This document shows positions 44,819-53,707 of a stretch of DNA of 64,000 nt, piece by piece. The notes beneath the pieces are model-generated. The model saw only the letters and a list, made by a program, of their open reading frames with translations. It was not told where the DNA came from and searched no databases. The stretch spans positions 1 to 64,000 of the forward strand of contig DGVB01000026.1 of assembly GCA_002395805.1 (NCBI GenBank), given 5' to 3'. The stretch comes from Bacteroidales bacterium UBA4295. Lineage in GTDB: Bacteria; Bacteroidota; Bacteroidia; Bacteroidales; Paludibacteraceae. A program made the position numbers and the translations under genes. Position 1 is the first letter of the stretch. Each line of letters opens with the position of its first letter.

Positions 44819-45289
44819 ATGCGTATAGGCTTTGGATATGATGTACATCAATTCTCCCCTGACCGCAAATTGTGGTTAGGGGGAATTGAAGTGCCGTATG
44901 AGCGGGGTCTGCTCGGTCATTCGGATGCAGATGTCGTAATTCATGCCCTATGCGACGCTTTATTAGGCGCTGCCGCTATGCGCGATATAGGCTATCATTT
45001 CCCGGATACCAAAGGGAATGAGTTCGAGGGTATTGACTCGAAGATTCTCCTGCACCGTGTGATGGAGATGTTACGCGAAGCGGGCTATGAGTTAGGCAAT
45101 TGCGACATTACTATCTGTGCACAAGCACCCAAACTGAATCCGCATATCGATGCCATGCAGGCATGTCTGGCGGAAGTGATGGATGTAGAGCCGAACCAAG
45201 TAAGTATCAAAGCAACGACCACAGAGCATTTGGGTTTTGTAGGTCGCGAAGAAGGAATAGCAGCATATGCTGTTGTTTTGATCCAATGA
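44819..45289 (+). CDS. ispF: 2-C-methyl-D-erythritol 2,4-cyclodiphosphate synthase
   Basis: A 156-aa enzyme of the MEP isoprenoid pathway. Zinc ligands are D8 and H10 in YDVHQF, and the signature GHSDADVVIHALCDALLGAA is complete. The C-terminal substrate loop (KATTTEHLGFVGREEG) is intact. It overlaps the next small gene by 4 bases. Confidence 0.96.
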   Translation: MRIGFGYDVHQFSPDRKLWLGGIEVPYERGLLGHSDADVVIHALCDALLGAAAMRDIGYHFPDTKGNEFEGIDSKILLHRVMEMLREAGYELGNCDITICAQAPKLNPHIDAMQACLAEVMDVEPNQVSIKATTTEHLGFVGREEGIAAYAVVLIQ

Positions 45290-45609
45290 ACCTTTTCCTG
45301 GCTATATCTCTTTCTCTGCTGAGCGACCTCTTCAAGTTAGGAGGTACGCCTCACATCACTTATCAGGATAGCGTGTACGAACGGATAGCACTAACGGATA
45401 GCACGTCGCTGGAGGTCTATCGCGGAGACTCCATTCTGGTTGTATTCACTGCTTGCGCGCCGCAGTGTTCCTCATGCGCGCGTATATATAATAAGGAGTG
45501 GCAGCTTTTAGAAACTGTCACCCCACCCTTCTCTTCTATCTTTCCGCTGGCCACTATTGAGAACGGCCGGATTGTCTGGAAAGATAATGACTCCTGGGAG
45601 TATAAATAA
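45286..45609 (+). CDS. Small exported protein with clustered cysteines
   Basis: A 107-aa protein starting with the ATG that overlaps the ispF stop (ATGA). The N-terminus (MNLFLAISLSLLSDL) is a weak signal peptide or anchor. A CAPQCSSCARIY cluster (about residues 58-69) could bind metal or form disulfides. No family recognised. Its place at the end of the porU-porV-ispF run suggests cell-envelope work, but that is inference. Confidence 0.6.
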   Translation: MNLFLAISLSLLSDLFKLGGTPHITYQDSVYERIALTDSTSLEVYRGDSILVVFTACAPQCSSCARIYNKEWQLLETVTPPFSSIFPLATIENGRIVWKDNDSWEYK

Positions 45610-45644
45610 GGTACTAAGTACTGATCCAAGGTACGAAGTACGAT
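45610..45644. repeat. GTACTAAGTAC-type repeat
   Basis: GTACTAAGTACTGATCCAAG and GTACGAAGTACG lie between the two convergent stop codons; the unit is related to the arrays in lptD and the FAA-like gene. Confidence 0.75.
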
Positions 45645-46070
45645 TTATGATTTCGAGTTATAGGCTAAAGCGTATAGCTTGATTTGTTTCATCATAGCAG
45701 CCACGCCATTGGAACGCGTCGGGCTGAGATGTTCGCGCAGGCCTATGCGGTCAACGAAATACAGATCAGCATCCATTATCTCTTTCGGCGTGTGACCGTT
45801 CAGCACATGTATCAACAATGCCACGATACCTTTCACCAACTGGGCATCAGAATCACCGTTAATAATCATTTTTCCATCCTCCAGCCGTACGGTAAACCAC
45901 ACCGGAGACTGACATCCGTCAATTAGGTTTTGCGGCGTTTTATCTGTCTCCGGGAACGGATTCTTCTGCAGTTCTTTGGCATAATCCAAAATTAACTGAT
46001 ACCGCTCCAGCCAATCTTCAAAGTCCTCGAATTCCTCTATTACTTCGTCTTGTAGTTCGTTGATAGTCAT
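45645..46070 (-). CDS. sufE: SufE-like sulfur acceptor
   Basis: A 141-aa protein that takes persulfide sulfur from SufS for iron-sulfur cluster assembly. The acceptor Cys is in IDGCQSPVW (about residue 53), and the C-terminal GLREHLSPTRSNG is typical. It overlaps aroK by 4 bases and is the last gene of the DUF349-ftsE-aroK-sufE run. No sufS or sufBCD lie in the window. Confidence 0.93.
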   Translation of the reverse strand: MTINELQDEVIEEFEDFEDWLERYQLILDYAKELQKNPFPETDKTPQNLIDGCQSPVWFTVRLEDGKMIINGDSDAQLVKGIVALLIHVLNGHTPKEIMDADLYFVDRIGLREHLSPTRSNGVAAMMKQIKLYALAYNSKS

Positions 46071-46606
46071 CGTTTTATAAATTCAAATAATTCTTCTGCA
46101 ATACGTTCATCGGAGTGTTCATCGCATATATCTACATCCAGAATATGGTTCGCCATTGCGTAGAATGGTTCGCGTGCCTCAAGTTGCGGTGCGATAAAGT
46201 CAAGCAGTTCCTCTTCCGTTCGTCCTTGTAGCACCGGTCTCTCACTCAAATCTGTCAGAGCCAGCCGTTTGGCCAAATGCTCCGGTCTCCAACGGATATA
46301 AATACTGGTACCAAGTTCACGCAGACATTCCATATTATCCTCCCAGCATGGGTAGCCTCCGCCGGTAGCATATATGACATGTTCGTACGGTACCTGATCA
46401 GCCAAGTCCTCAACAACGTATTTCTCTTTTTTGCGAAAATCCTCTATTCCATATGTACGGATATAGTCAGCAGTAGAAAGACCGTGTATCTCTTTGAAAG
46501 CTTCGTCCAAATCCACAAAATACCAGCCGAGTTTCTCAGCCAATATACGTCCGGCGGTCGTCTTTCCGGCCCCCATATATCCCACTAAATAAATTGGATA
46601 TTCCAT
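46067..46606 (-). CDS. aroK: Shikimate kinase
   Basis: A 179-aa enzyme of aromatic amino-acid synthesis. The P-loop is GYMGAGKTTAG (residues 8-18), and DLDEAF and ATGGGYPCW follow. Its start codon shares a base with the ftsE stop. Confidence 0.94.
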   Translation of the reverse strand: MEYPIYLVGYMGAGKTTAGRILAEKLGWYFVDLDEAFKEIHGLSTADYIRTYGIEDFRKKEKYVVEDLADQVPYEHVIYATGGGYPCWEDNMECLRELGTSIYIRWRPEHLAKRLALTDLSERPVLQGRTEEELLDFIAPQLEAREPFYAMANHILDVDICDEHSDERIAEELFEFIKR

Positions 46607-47268
46607 TATTCTTTAATCTCTCCGTTAGCAAAGAAGAGTTTTCGTCCCGGATACAACTCCGGCCAATGGATGTTATGGGTGGACATCAGTACGGTTATTT
46701 CTGCTTGAGAAATAGCATATAGCAAATCCATGATTTCCCGTCCTGTCTCGGAGTCTAAGTTACCGGTCGGCTCATCGGCCAGAATCATTTCCGGTGAATT
46801 CAGCAATGCTCTGGCAATGACTACACGCTGTTGCTCTCCTCCGGAGAGTTCATAAGGTTTCTTATACGCCTTGGTCTCCATGCCTACTTGCTCCAGCACT
46901 TCGCGCACATGATTTTTCATGAGCGCTTTGTCCTTCCATCCCGTTGCACGAAGGACAAAAAGCAAGTTTTCTTCCACCGATCGGTCTGTCAACAATTTGT
47001 AATCCTGAAAGATAATACCTAAACGACGACGCAAGTACGGCAGTTTGCGGCGACGTATACGCGTCATGTCATATTCGAGCACCTGCGCTTCACCGGCAGT
47101 TATAGGCAGCGCACCGTATATCGTCTTCATCAGACTTGATTTACCGCTGCCCACCTTGCCCAGCAGATAAATCATTTCCCCGCTTGAAACATTCAGGTTG
47201 ACATTGTGCAACACTATCTGGTCCGCCTGGCGGATTTCTACATCCTTATATTGGATCAGTTCAGCCAT
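46606..47268 (-). CDS. ftsE: Cell-division ATP-binding protein FtsE
   Basis: A 220-aa ABC ATPase. Walker A is GKVGSGKSS, the signature is [16 protein letters not shown], and Walker B is [12 protein letters not shown]. The sequence matches FtsE, which with FtsX activates periplasmic amidase regulators such as EnvC during division. FtsX is not in the window. The gene starts 8 bases inside the DUF349 gene. A degenerate EnvC-like protein is encoded at 51532. Confidence 0.87.
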   Translation of the reverse strand: MAELIQYKDVEIRQADQIVLHNVNLNVSSGEMIYLLGKVGSGKSSLMKTIYGALPITAGEAQVLEYDMTRIRRRKLPYLRRRLGIIFQDYKLLTDRSVEENLLFVLRATGWKDKALMKNHVREVLEQVGMETKAYKKPYELSGGEQQRVVIARALLNSPEMILADEPTGNLDSETGREIMDLLYAISQAEITVLMSTHNIHWPELYPGRKLFFANGEIKE

Positions 47269-48496
47269 TTTCCTCCTGGTCGAGTTGTTGTTGTATTTCC
47301 GCCAGACGCGCCTTCAAATCCTCTATCTTACGCAACATATCGTCCACTATTTTGTTAGCGGTCTTAGACTTAGCCGTAAAGAATAAAATATTGTTCTCTG
47401 CGGTCTTGATCTCCTGCTGCAGTTTATCACGTAGTTTGCGAAGATTCGAACCTCCGGCATTAACCAAACGTTCCATCCTTTGTTTGCGACGTTCCTCTCT
47501 CGCCTGCTCGCGTGCTGCCTGACGCTCGAGGTATTCTTTATGTTTCTGTTCGCGGATTTTCCGACGCTCGCGCAGTTCAACAAAGAATTCTTTCTTGGTA
47601 GCAAAGAACCGGTCACATTCAGCCCGGTAAGCCTCGTAAATGGACTGGTTATGTTTCTTCGGTGCGAAGCCGATTTTACGCCATTCGGCCTGCAGTTCCT
47701 GTACTTTTGCGGTCAGTTCTTCCCATTGTTTAGCATTCAGAGGCTCTCCGTTAACAAGCGGTTCATTAATCGCCTTGAGTTGATCAATGATAGCCTGTTT
47801 CCGCTCCAGATTCTCCTGTTCCTTGCGGTGCAGTTCATCAAAATAAGCCTGATGTTTCTTATTGATAACAGTCGAAGCTGCCTTGAATCGTTCCCAAAGG
47901 CTCTCCCGCAATTCGCGGGCTACAGGACCTATCTCTGCCCATTCGTCATGCAACTGCTGGAGCATACGGCTGGCTTCCACGATATTCTCGTTGTTCTGCA
48001 GTTTCTCTGCCGCTTCGCACAAGAGGGTCTTGAGTTCCAGATTCTTCTTGAAATCCAGGTCTCGCAACTCGATATTGATTTTAACCAAATCATAGAATTG
48101 CTCTTGGTATTGCTGAAACGCCTTCCGAATCTCTTGCGTCTTTTCGGCAGATACAGGTCCTATTTTCTTCCATTCGGCCTGCAAATCCCGCATTCGTTGC
48201 AAATTCGCCATCACGCCATCCGCCGTAGCTCCTTCAACGAGTGCCTTCATCTCAGCCAGGATTGCTTGTTTTTTCTCCAAATTCTCTGCCTGTTCCTTCG
48301 CTTGAACTGCAGCTACCTCAGCCCGGCGGGTCTTATATTCCGTCAAGAGGGCCTTAAACTCATCCTCCGCTTCCTCCGATTCTATACTATAGAATTGCGT
48401 TTTAAGGTGATCCACTTGATCCTTTATCTCCGCCACGTCTTGCGTCAGGAGCAACTGCTTGAGTTCTTCAATAATTTCCTGTCTTGTGCTTGCCAT
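47261..48496 (-). CDS. DUF349 helical protein
   Basis: A 411-aa almost wholly alpha-helical protein with three or more DUF349 repeats, each with a W-x-x-I/L-G core (AEWKKIGPVSAEKTQEI, DEWAEIGPVARELRESL, AEWRKIGFAPKKHNQSI). The C-terminal region is very basic (EQAREERRKQRMERL). The function is unknown. The start is the ATG giving MASTRQEIIEELKQLL; upstream codons cross the promoter. Confidence 0.87.
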   Translation of the reverse strand: MASTRQEIIEELKQLLLTQDVAEIKDQVDHLKTQFYSIESEEAEDEFKALLTEYKTRRAEVAAVQAKEQAENLEKKQAILAEMKALVEGATADGVMANLQRMRDLQAEWKKIGPVSAEKTQEIRKAFQQYQEQFYDLVKINIELRDLDFKKNLELKTLLCEAAEKLQNNENIVEASRMLQQLHDEWAEIGPVARELRESLWERFKAASTVINKKHQAYFDELHRKEQENLERKQAIIDQLKAINEPLVNGEPLNAKQWEELTAKVQELQAEWRKIGFAPKKHNQSIYEAYRAECDRFFATKKEFFVELRERRKIREQKHKEYLERQAAREQAREERRKQRMERLVNAGGSNLRKLRDKLQQEIKTAENNILFFTAKSKTANKIVDDMLRKIEDLKARLAEIQQQLDQEENG

Positions 48497-48523
48497 AAGT
48501 ATATTTACATTATTTTTGCGCTG

Positions 48524-48554
48524 CAAAGGTACAACTTTTTTCTGATATACACAA
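48524..48554 (-). promoter_or_regulatory. Promoter of DUF349-ftsE-aroK-sufE
   Basis: Minus strand TTG (48554-48552), 20 bases, TACCTTTG (48531-48524), 27 bases before the start codon. Confidence 0.8.
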
Positions 48555-48572
48555 AGAAAAACACAGAAAAAT

Positions 48573-48603
48573 TTGTATATATGCATTTTTTGTAGTACCT
48601 TTG
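48573..48603 (+). promoter_or_regulatory. Promoter of the lipid-kinase run
   Basis: TTGTATAT at 48573, 20 bases, TACCTTTG at 48596-48603. Confidence 0.8.
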
Positions 48604-48657
48604 TAGCCGATTTAATATGCGCTATTACGTGCACATGCGAAGCAAAATACCGGAGAT

Positions 48658-49569
48658 ATGAAAAATATAGCATTTATTATCAATCCCGTATCGGGGAGTA
48701 AAGAGACACAGAACGCGAAGCGTAAGTTGCCGAAACTGATCATGCAGACGCTGGATAGCGAACAATGGTTACCTAATATATCTTTTACGGAGTATGCCGG
48801 TCACGCTACGGAGATGGCCTATCAGTTCGCCCGTATGGGTTTTGACGCAGTGGTTGCGGTAGGAGGAGATGGTACGGTAAACGAAGTAGCACGCGGCTTA
48901 GTCAAAGGAAACAGCCACCGCATAAACGGCACAGCTCTCGGCATTATCCCGATGGGCAGCGGTAATGGTTTCGCCCGTCATTTAAACATCCCTATCCGCG
49001 CACAAAAAGCGATAGAGATGATCAATCACTCTGAGCCGATCAGTGTTGATTACGGTTTAGCCAACGGTCGTATGTTCGTCAGCACTTGTGGCACGGGATT
49101 TGATGCTCTAATAGCAGACCATTTTGCGGGCAGCAACAAACGCGGTTTTACTACATATCTGCAAAATATTCTGCACGATGTATTCAGTTACACGCCTCAG
49201 ACATATCACATCATAGGTGACGGTTTGGACGTGACACATAAGGCATTTCTAATTACTTTTGCGAATGCCAACCAATGGGGATACGAAGCGCTTATTGCCC
49301 CGAAAGCAAGTGTACAAGACGGCAAAATGGATATTATGTTGATGTCGAGTCATGCAATTTTAGGCAGTGCAAGTCTAGCTCTCCGCCTTTTTGCCGGCAG
49401 TATTGACGACAGCCATTTCATGAACACCATCCGTGCGAAAGAGGTAACACTGGAGCGCGAAGAAGCAGCACCGTTTCACATTGACGGCGATCCGGTGGAG
49501 ATGGAGAAAGACATCCATATACAAATCATAGAGGACGGCTTGCGCGTTTTAGTAGAAAAGAGATTTTAA
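48658..49569 (+). CDS. Diacylglycerol/lipid kinase (YegS-like)
   Basis: A 303-aa lipid kinase of the DAGK catalytic-domain family. The N-terminal nucleotide-binding motif is GGDGTVNEVARGL (about 62-74), and PMGSGNGFARHL follows. The C-terminal beta-sandwich has the HIDGDPVEM motif. It likely phosphorylates diacylglycerol or a related lipid. It is the first gene of a long plus-strand run. Confidence 0.9.
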   Translation: MKNIAFIINPVSGSKETQNAKRKLPKLIMQTLDSEQWLPNISFTEYAGHATEMAYQFARMGFDAVVAVGGDGTVNEVARGLVKGNSHRINGTALGIIPMGSGNGFARHLNIPIRAQKAIEMINHSEPISVDYGLANGRMFVSTCGTGFDALIADHFAGSNKRGFTTYLQNILHDVFSYTPQTYHIIGDGLDVTHKAFLITFANANQWGYEALIAPKASVQDGKMDIMLMSSHAILGSASLALRLFAGSIDDSHFMNTIRAKEVTLEREEAAPFHIDGDPVEMEKDIHIQIIEDGLRVLVEKRF

Positions 49570-49573
49570 AAAA

Positions 49574-49602
49574 TACGAATGACAAATTACGACTTACGAA
49601 TG
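49574..49602. repeat. TTACGAA-type repeat overlapping the dut start region
   Basis: TACGAATGACAAATTACGAC and TTACGAATGG contain the upstream possible start of dut. Related to the GTACGAAG arrays elsewhere. Confidence 0.8.
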
Positions 49603-50034
49603 GAACTGAAGATAATCAACAAGAGCAATAATCCGCTGCCGCGATATGAGAGTGCGCAGGCGGCAGGAATGGATATACGATGCAATATAGCCGAGGCTGT
49701 TACTTTGCAGCCGATGGAGCGTAGACTGATTCCGACAGGTTTGTTTATTGAGTTACCTGCGGGATACGAAGCGCAGATTCGTCCGCGCAGCGGTTTGGCA
49801 CTCAAGCGCGGATTGACCGTACTGAACACTCCCGGCACTATTGATGCCGACTACCGCGGTGAGATAGGTGTGATACTGATCAACCTGAGCGGCGAAGCAC
49901 AGACGATAGAACCGGGAGAGCGGATATGCCAGATGGTAATTGCCAAACACGAGACGCCGGAAATAGTGGAAGCAGAAGAGTTGAGCGACACTGAGCGCGG
50001 CGCAGGCGGATTCGGACATTCCGGTCGAAAGTAG
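49600..50034 (+). CDS. dut: dUTP diphosphatase
   Basis: A 144-aa trimeric dUTPase with all five motifs: [41 protein letters not shown] and [10 protein letters not shown]. The start at 49600 ([16 protein letters not shown]) fits the family; a further ATG at 49579 lies in repeat DNA and would add MTNYDLR. Confidence 0.95.
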   Translation: MELKIINKSNNPLPRYESAQAAGMDIRCNIAEAVTLQPMERRLIPTGLFIELPAGYEAQIRPRSGLALKRGLTVLNTPGTIDADYRGEIGVILINLSGEAQTIEPGERICQMVIAKHETPEIVEAEELSDTERGAGGFGHSGRK

Positions 50035-50042
50035 ATTTCGAC

Positions 50043-50074
50043 GTTAAATTGTTAAAACGTTAAAGGGTTAAAAT
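50043..50074. repeat. GTTAAA-type repeat before the TPR gene
   Basis: Degenerate copies of GTTAAAA (GTTAAAT, GTTAAAA, GTTAAAG, GTTAAAA) fill the gap up to the start codon of the next gene. Confidence 0.75.
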
Positions 50075-50966
50075 GGTTTTACTGCGTAAAACGTTATATT
50101 TACTAATTGCTATTCTCTGTACTCTATCAGTTGAGGCCAAGAAGAAAGTGAGCCCTCCGTCTATGCCCGTGGAGCAACGGCAGCAGTTCACCTATTACTG
50201 GTACGCAGCGCGGCAGGCAATAGAAGAACAGCGATATGCAGATGCCTACGCACTCCTGCAGTTCTGCCAAACTATTAATCCCAATGACGGCCAGACCCTT
50301 TATTATTTAGGAATTCTCTACTTGGGGATACAACAAGAGGAGAAGGCGCAAGAATATTTTGACCGTGCCTACCAAATTATGCCCTATGGCACAGCACCGG
50401 CGGATTTGCTGGAGCGGATGAAATTAAAGTTCATTATGGACAGGCAATGGAAACAGGCATTAGCGATGCAGGACGAATTGGACGAACGAGGCGGATACGA
50501 TGCCTACAGTGCCATCGCGCGCTACCGCATCTACGCCATGTGGGGCAAAAATAAGAAAGCCATTGCGGAAATAGACCGATACCTGGACATTGACCCAACG
50601 AACCTTCAGTTTCTGGCTTTCCGTCTGGAACTGATGGAGCGCACAGGCGCCAAACCGAAAGAACTATATGCCATCTACGAGCGGATATTGGAAATCAATC
50701 CTTACAATCTGATGGTACTCAATAACTACGCGTACCATCTGGCGACCCACAAAGGCGATCTGACGAAAGCAGAACGGATGAGCCAGTTGACGATTCGCGA
50801 AGAACCCAACAATCCTATCTATCTGGATACGTACGGATGGATCCTGCACCTGCAGGGACAGGATGAACTAGCACAATTTTATCTCAACAAGGCACTGTGG
50901 AATGCTACCGACAGCAACAGAGACGTTATTTTAGAACACTTGATTAAAGTGAAAGGTGAGAGATGA
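50073..50966 (+). CDS. Tetratricopeptide repeat protein
   Basis: A 297-aa exported protein (signal peptide LRKTLYLLIAILCTLSVEA) with five or six TPR helical pairs, for example YADAYALLQFCQTINPNDG, KAQEYFDRAYQIM and YAYHLATHKGDLTKAERM. It should mediate protein contacts in the periplasm or at the membrane. It overlaps the DUF4292 gene by 4 bases. The dut, TPR, DUF4292, EnvC order is one I know from other Bacteroidota. Confidence 0.87.
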   Translation: MVLLRKTLYLLIAILCTLSVEAKKKVSPPSMPVEQRQQFTYYWYAARQAIEEQRYADAYALLQFCQTINPNDGQTLYYLGILYLGIQQEEKAQEYFDRAYQIMPYGTAPADLLERMKLKFIMDRQWKQALAMQDELDERGGYDAYSAIARYRIYAMWGKNKKAIAEIDRYLDIDPTNLQFLAFRLELMERTGAKPKELYAIYERILEINPYNLMVLNNYAYHLATHKGDLTKAERMSQLTIREEPNNPIYLDTYGWILHLQGQDELAQFYLNKALWNATDSNRDVILEHLIKVKGER

Positions 50967-51532
50967 AAATATATATATACATAGCATTGATTCCTTGCAT
51001 GCTGATACTCATCGGTTGCGGAGCAAAGAAGCAGTCAGCAGTCAGCAGTCAGCAATCCGAAGTCAGCCAGGAGCCGGAAGAGCCGGCATGGCACACCTGT
51101 CTGATCCAGAGTGCCCGTGCCGCTATCTACACCAACGACGACAAGATCTCGGCGAATCTGACGATGCAAACCGTGCGTGACTCGATGATAGTGATTTCTG
51201 TCATGCCGATGTTCGGCATAGAAATGATGAGGATAGAAGCGACTCCTCTTGAAATCATTGCGATTGACAAGATTCATGGCCAATATGCCATCGCTTCCTT
51301 CGCGGAACTAAATCGCAAATTGACACCCAGCCTCAATTGGGATATCTTGCAGCAGATTACTACCGGCGAGTTACCTACGGGTGAGGAAAAAGCGCGGTTG
51401 GTATACACCTTTGGCGAAGATATGGTCGAACTCGTCATTAACTACTCTCCCCGTAAGTTAGATGTGCCCGTCCGCGTCGGCAACCAACGGTTAGACAAAT
51501 ATACACGAATCGATATCAGCAAATGGCTATAA
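50963..51532 (+). CDS. DUF4292 lipoprotein
   Basis: A 189-aa lipoprotein with lipobox LIGC (Cys16). Its mature part matches DUF4292: a LolA/LolB-like half-barrel (SMIVISVMPMFGIEMMRIEA, KIHGQYAIASFAEL). Such folds bind lipids or lipoproteins; a LolB-like role is plausible but unproven. Residues about 23-36 (KQSAVSSQQSEVSQ) come from a heptamer array right after the lipobox. Its stop overlaps the EnvC-like start (TAATG). Confidence 0.83.
   Translation: MKIYIYIALIPCMLILIGCGAKKQSAVSSQQSEVSQEPEEPAWHTCLIQSARAAIYTNDDKISANLTMQTVRDSMIVISVMPMFGIEMMRIEATPLEIIAIDKIHGQYAIASFAELNRKLTPSLNWDILQQITTGELPTGEEKARLVYTFGEDMVELVINYSPRKLDVPVRVGNQRLDKYTRIDISKWL
51030..51068. repeat. AGCAGTC heptamer array inside the DUF4292 gene
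   Basis: AGCAGTC x3, AGCAATC, CGAAGTC. In frame, giving a Ser/Gln-rich tether after the lipid-modified Cys. Confidence 0.93.
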
Positions 51533-52704
51533 TGAAACACATATTGGTCCTTTGTCTCTGCTTTTTACTCTTTGTCCCTGCATGGGGAGAGAATGTGAAA
51601 GACCTGCAGAAAAAGCAAAAGAAGCTGCAGCAGGAGATCGAACAGACAAACAAGATGCTAAAGCAGACAAAGAAAGACGAGACGGCAACGATGAACAAGT
51701 TGCAGCTAATCGGCAAGAATATCCAGAACCAGAAAAAACTGATACACACGCTGGATAATGAAATCACAGCGCTGAATCGCGAGATGAATCAGTTAAGCAG
51801 CAAACGAGACTCGTTGCAAACAGTGCTGGATGGATATAAAGCTGATTATGCCGAGATGGTTTGTCAGAGCCACTATGCGCGCGTGCAACAATCGCCTCTG
51901 CTGTTTCTGCTTAGCAGCGATAATTTCCAGCAGTTAGCACGCCGTGCACGATACCTGCAGGAGTTTGCCCATTTCCGTCAGGAACAGGTGCGTCGCATTG
52001 AACGCACACAGGCCGAAATAGATACCCAAAACGAACTGCTGCAGGTCAACAAGAGCGACAAACAGACGGCATTGAGCACACGCAAACGGGAGCAGGAGAA
52101 TCTCAAACGCGACGAGCGCAAACAGCAAAGTATGCTGTCTCAATTGAAGAGCAAAGAGAAAGACCTGACCAAGCAGATTCAGCAGAAGCAGAAGAAAGTG
52201 AGTGAACTGAACAAGAAGATCGACGAAATGGTTCGCAAGCAGGCAGAAAAAGCCTCCAAGACTACGCTGACCAAAGAACAGCAATTGATAGCAGGAGGAT
52301 TTGAAGCCAATAAAGGGAGATTACCATGGCCGGTAGAAAAAGGTATGATCAGCGGACATTTCGGCAAACAACAACACCCTGTATACAGCCAAGTGACGAT
52401 AGACAACAAAGGTATTTATCTCCAGACCGTAGCCGGAACGAAAGCACGGTCCGTGTACAAAGGCGAAGTGACCAGTTGTTTCATGGTAGGCGGTACGTAC
52501 GCTGTGATCATCCAGCACGGTAACTACCGAACGGTATATTCCAACCTTTCCAAACTTGCTGTCAAACAAGGTGATATGGTAGAGACAAAACAAGTGATCG
52601 GCACCATCTTCACCGACCCCGAGCAAGACCAGAAAACAGAATTATATTTCCAGATTTACAAAGATAGAAACATTCTAAATCCCGAATTATGGATAGCAAA
52701 ATAA
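51532..52704 (+). CDS. EnvC-like murein-hydrolase activator with degenerate LytM domain
   Basis: A 390-aa protein: signal peptide (MKHILVLCLCFLLFVPAWG), a long coiled coil (about 25-255, rich in Lys/Gln/Glu) and a C-terminal LytM/M23 domain (about 265-390). The zinc residues are lost: the GIDL motif reads GIYL, the TVYSHL motif reads TVYSNL, and the final HFEI reads YFQI. This matches EnvC, which is not a hydrolase but activates amidases under control of FtsEX. An alternative start at 51523 would overlap DUF4292 by 10 bases. Confidence 0.88.
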   Translation: MKHILVLCLCFLLFVPAWGENVKDLQKKQKKLQQEIEQTNKMLKQTKKDETATMNKLQLIGKNIQNQKKLIHTLDNEITALNREMNQLSSKRDSLQTVLDGYKADYAEMVCQSHYARVQQSPLLFLLSSDNFQQLARRARYLQEFAHFRQEQVRRIERTQAEIDTQNELLQVNKSDKQTALSTRKREQENLKRDERKQQSMLSQLKSKEKDLTKQIQQKQKKVSELNKKIDEMVRKQAEKASKTTLTKEQQLIAGGFEANKGRLPWPVEKGMISGHFGKQQHPVYSQVTIDNKGIYLQTVAGTKARSVYKGEVTSCFMVGGTYAVIIQHGNYRTVYSNLSKLAVKQGDMVETKQVIGTIFTDPEQDQKTELYFQIYKDRNILNPELWIAK

Positions 52705-53231
52705 AGTTGAAAGTAGAAAGTTTAAAGTTGATAGTTATTGCGCTTATCGCGCTCTTCTTTCTGCCCGGATGCAAGACCAATAACTGGGCGGACTGGAAAG
52801 TGCAGAACGAGATATGGCTGGAGCATAACAAAACCCAGGATAGTGTGCAGGTATCCTCTACCGGTCTGCAATACAAAATCATCAAGGACCCTTTGAAAGA
52901 TACCGGAGAGATCACACCGAATCCGACAGCAACGATTGTATGTGATTATAAACTCAAACTCATCAACGGGAATATTATTGAAGCCAATAATAATGTAACA
53001 CTCTCACTTGCTTCCGTCATTGCCGGCTTTGCTGAAGGATGTCATAAGATACATGTTCATGGCGACATCGAGTTATATATCCCAGCCTATTTAGGATACG
53101 ACAAGATGAAATTCGACTCAAACGAATATGGCAGTGCTGAAGGTTTCGGCACGGAAGGCACCCAGAGTTATATTCCTCCCTATTCCACCCTCATTTATAC
53201 GATTCATCTATGCAGCGTAGTGGGAAATTAA
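52689..53231 (+). CDS. FKBP-type peptidyl-prolyl isomerase lipoprotein
   Basis: A 180-aa FKBP-domain lipoprotein. The lipobox is LPGC (Cys28). The FKBP core runs STGLQYKIIKDP, then TATIVCDYKLKLINGNIIE, and ends STLIYTIHLCSV. Some active-site aromatics are absent, so catalysis may be weak. The first 14 residues (MDSKIKLKVESLKL) are encoded in a heptamer array and supply the charged start of the signal peptide. A TTG at 52728 would omit them. Confidence 0.82.
   Translation: MDSKIKLKVESLKLIVIALIALFFLPGCKTNNWADWKVQNEIWLEHNKTQDSVQVSSTGLQYKIIKDPLKDTGEITPNPTATIVCDYKLKLINGNIIEANNNVTLSLASVIAGFAEGCHKIHVHGDIELYIPAYLGYDKMKFDSNEYGSAEGFGTEGTQSYIPPYSTLIYTIHLCSVVGN
52704..52731. repeat. AAGTTGA heptamer array at a gene junction
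   Basis: AAGTTGA, AAGTAGA, AAGTTTA, AAGTTGA. It starts in the EnvC stop codon and forms the signal-peptide start of the next gene. Confidence 0.92.
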
Positions 53232-53707
53232 TCACTTTATTCCTTATATTGTCGGGTCTGTTATCCTGTGAAGGCACAACCTTCCGCAGTAGTGTACCAG
53301 CCTACCCCGTGCGGGTGATAGTGGACACGCGCATCGGCGCATTCGTTCATTTTCAACCAGAAGCACTCGGTTCGTTTGTGGTAGCCAATAAAGAAGGATA
53401 CTATCTGGATAACCAGTGGGTCTCCTCCTCTTCCGCTATGGATGCATACGGCTACGGAGGTGTAGTGGTTTATATTGGTGCCTTTGGCTATAATGCCTAT
53501 GATTTGGCTTGTCCAAATTGCGCTGAGAAGGGTTCATGCAATCCCTGCCAAATCAGCGGAGGTTTCGCCCAATGCCCCAAATGCGAAGAAGAGTACGATA
53601 TGCTTTCCGGCACCGCAGCGCCTCAGAAAGGCATCGCCCATGAAGCATTAAGAAGGCTCAATATCATCAATTCGGACGGACGTTTAACTATCACGCAAGG
53701 ACAATGA
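53210..53707 (+). CDS. Cysteine-rich Rieske-like lipoprotein
   Basis: A 165-aa lipoprotein with lipobox LLSC (Cys20) and two CxxC-type pairs: CPNCAEKGSCNPC and CPKC. The layout, with LSGTAAPQKGIAHEAL after the last Cys, resembles small Rieske-type proteins of Bacteroidota, but no CxH pair is present. It could bind zinc. It overlaps the upstream FKBP gene by 22 bases and rimM by 4. Confidence 0.6.
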   Translation: MQRSGKLITLFLILSGLLSCEGTTFRSSVPAYPVRVIVDTRIGAFVHFQPEALGSFVVANKEGYYLDNQWVSSSSAMDAYGYGGVVVYIGAFGYNAYDLACPNCAEKGSCNPCQISGGFAQCPKCEEEYDMLSGTAAPQKGIAHEALRRLNIINSDGRLTITQGQ

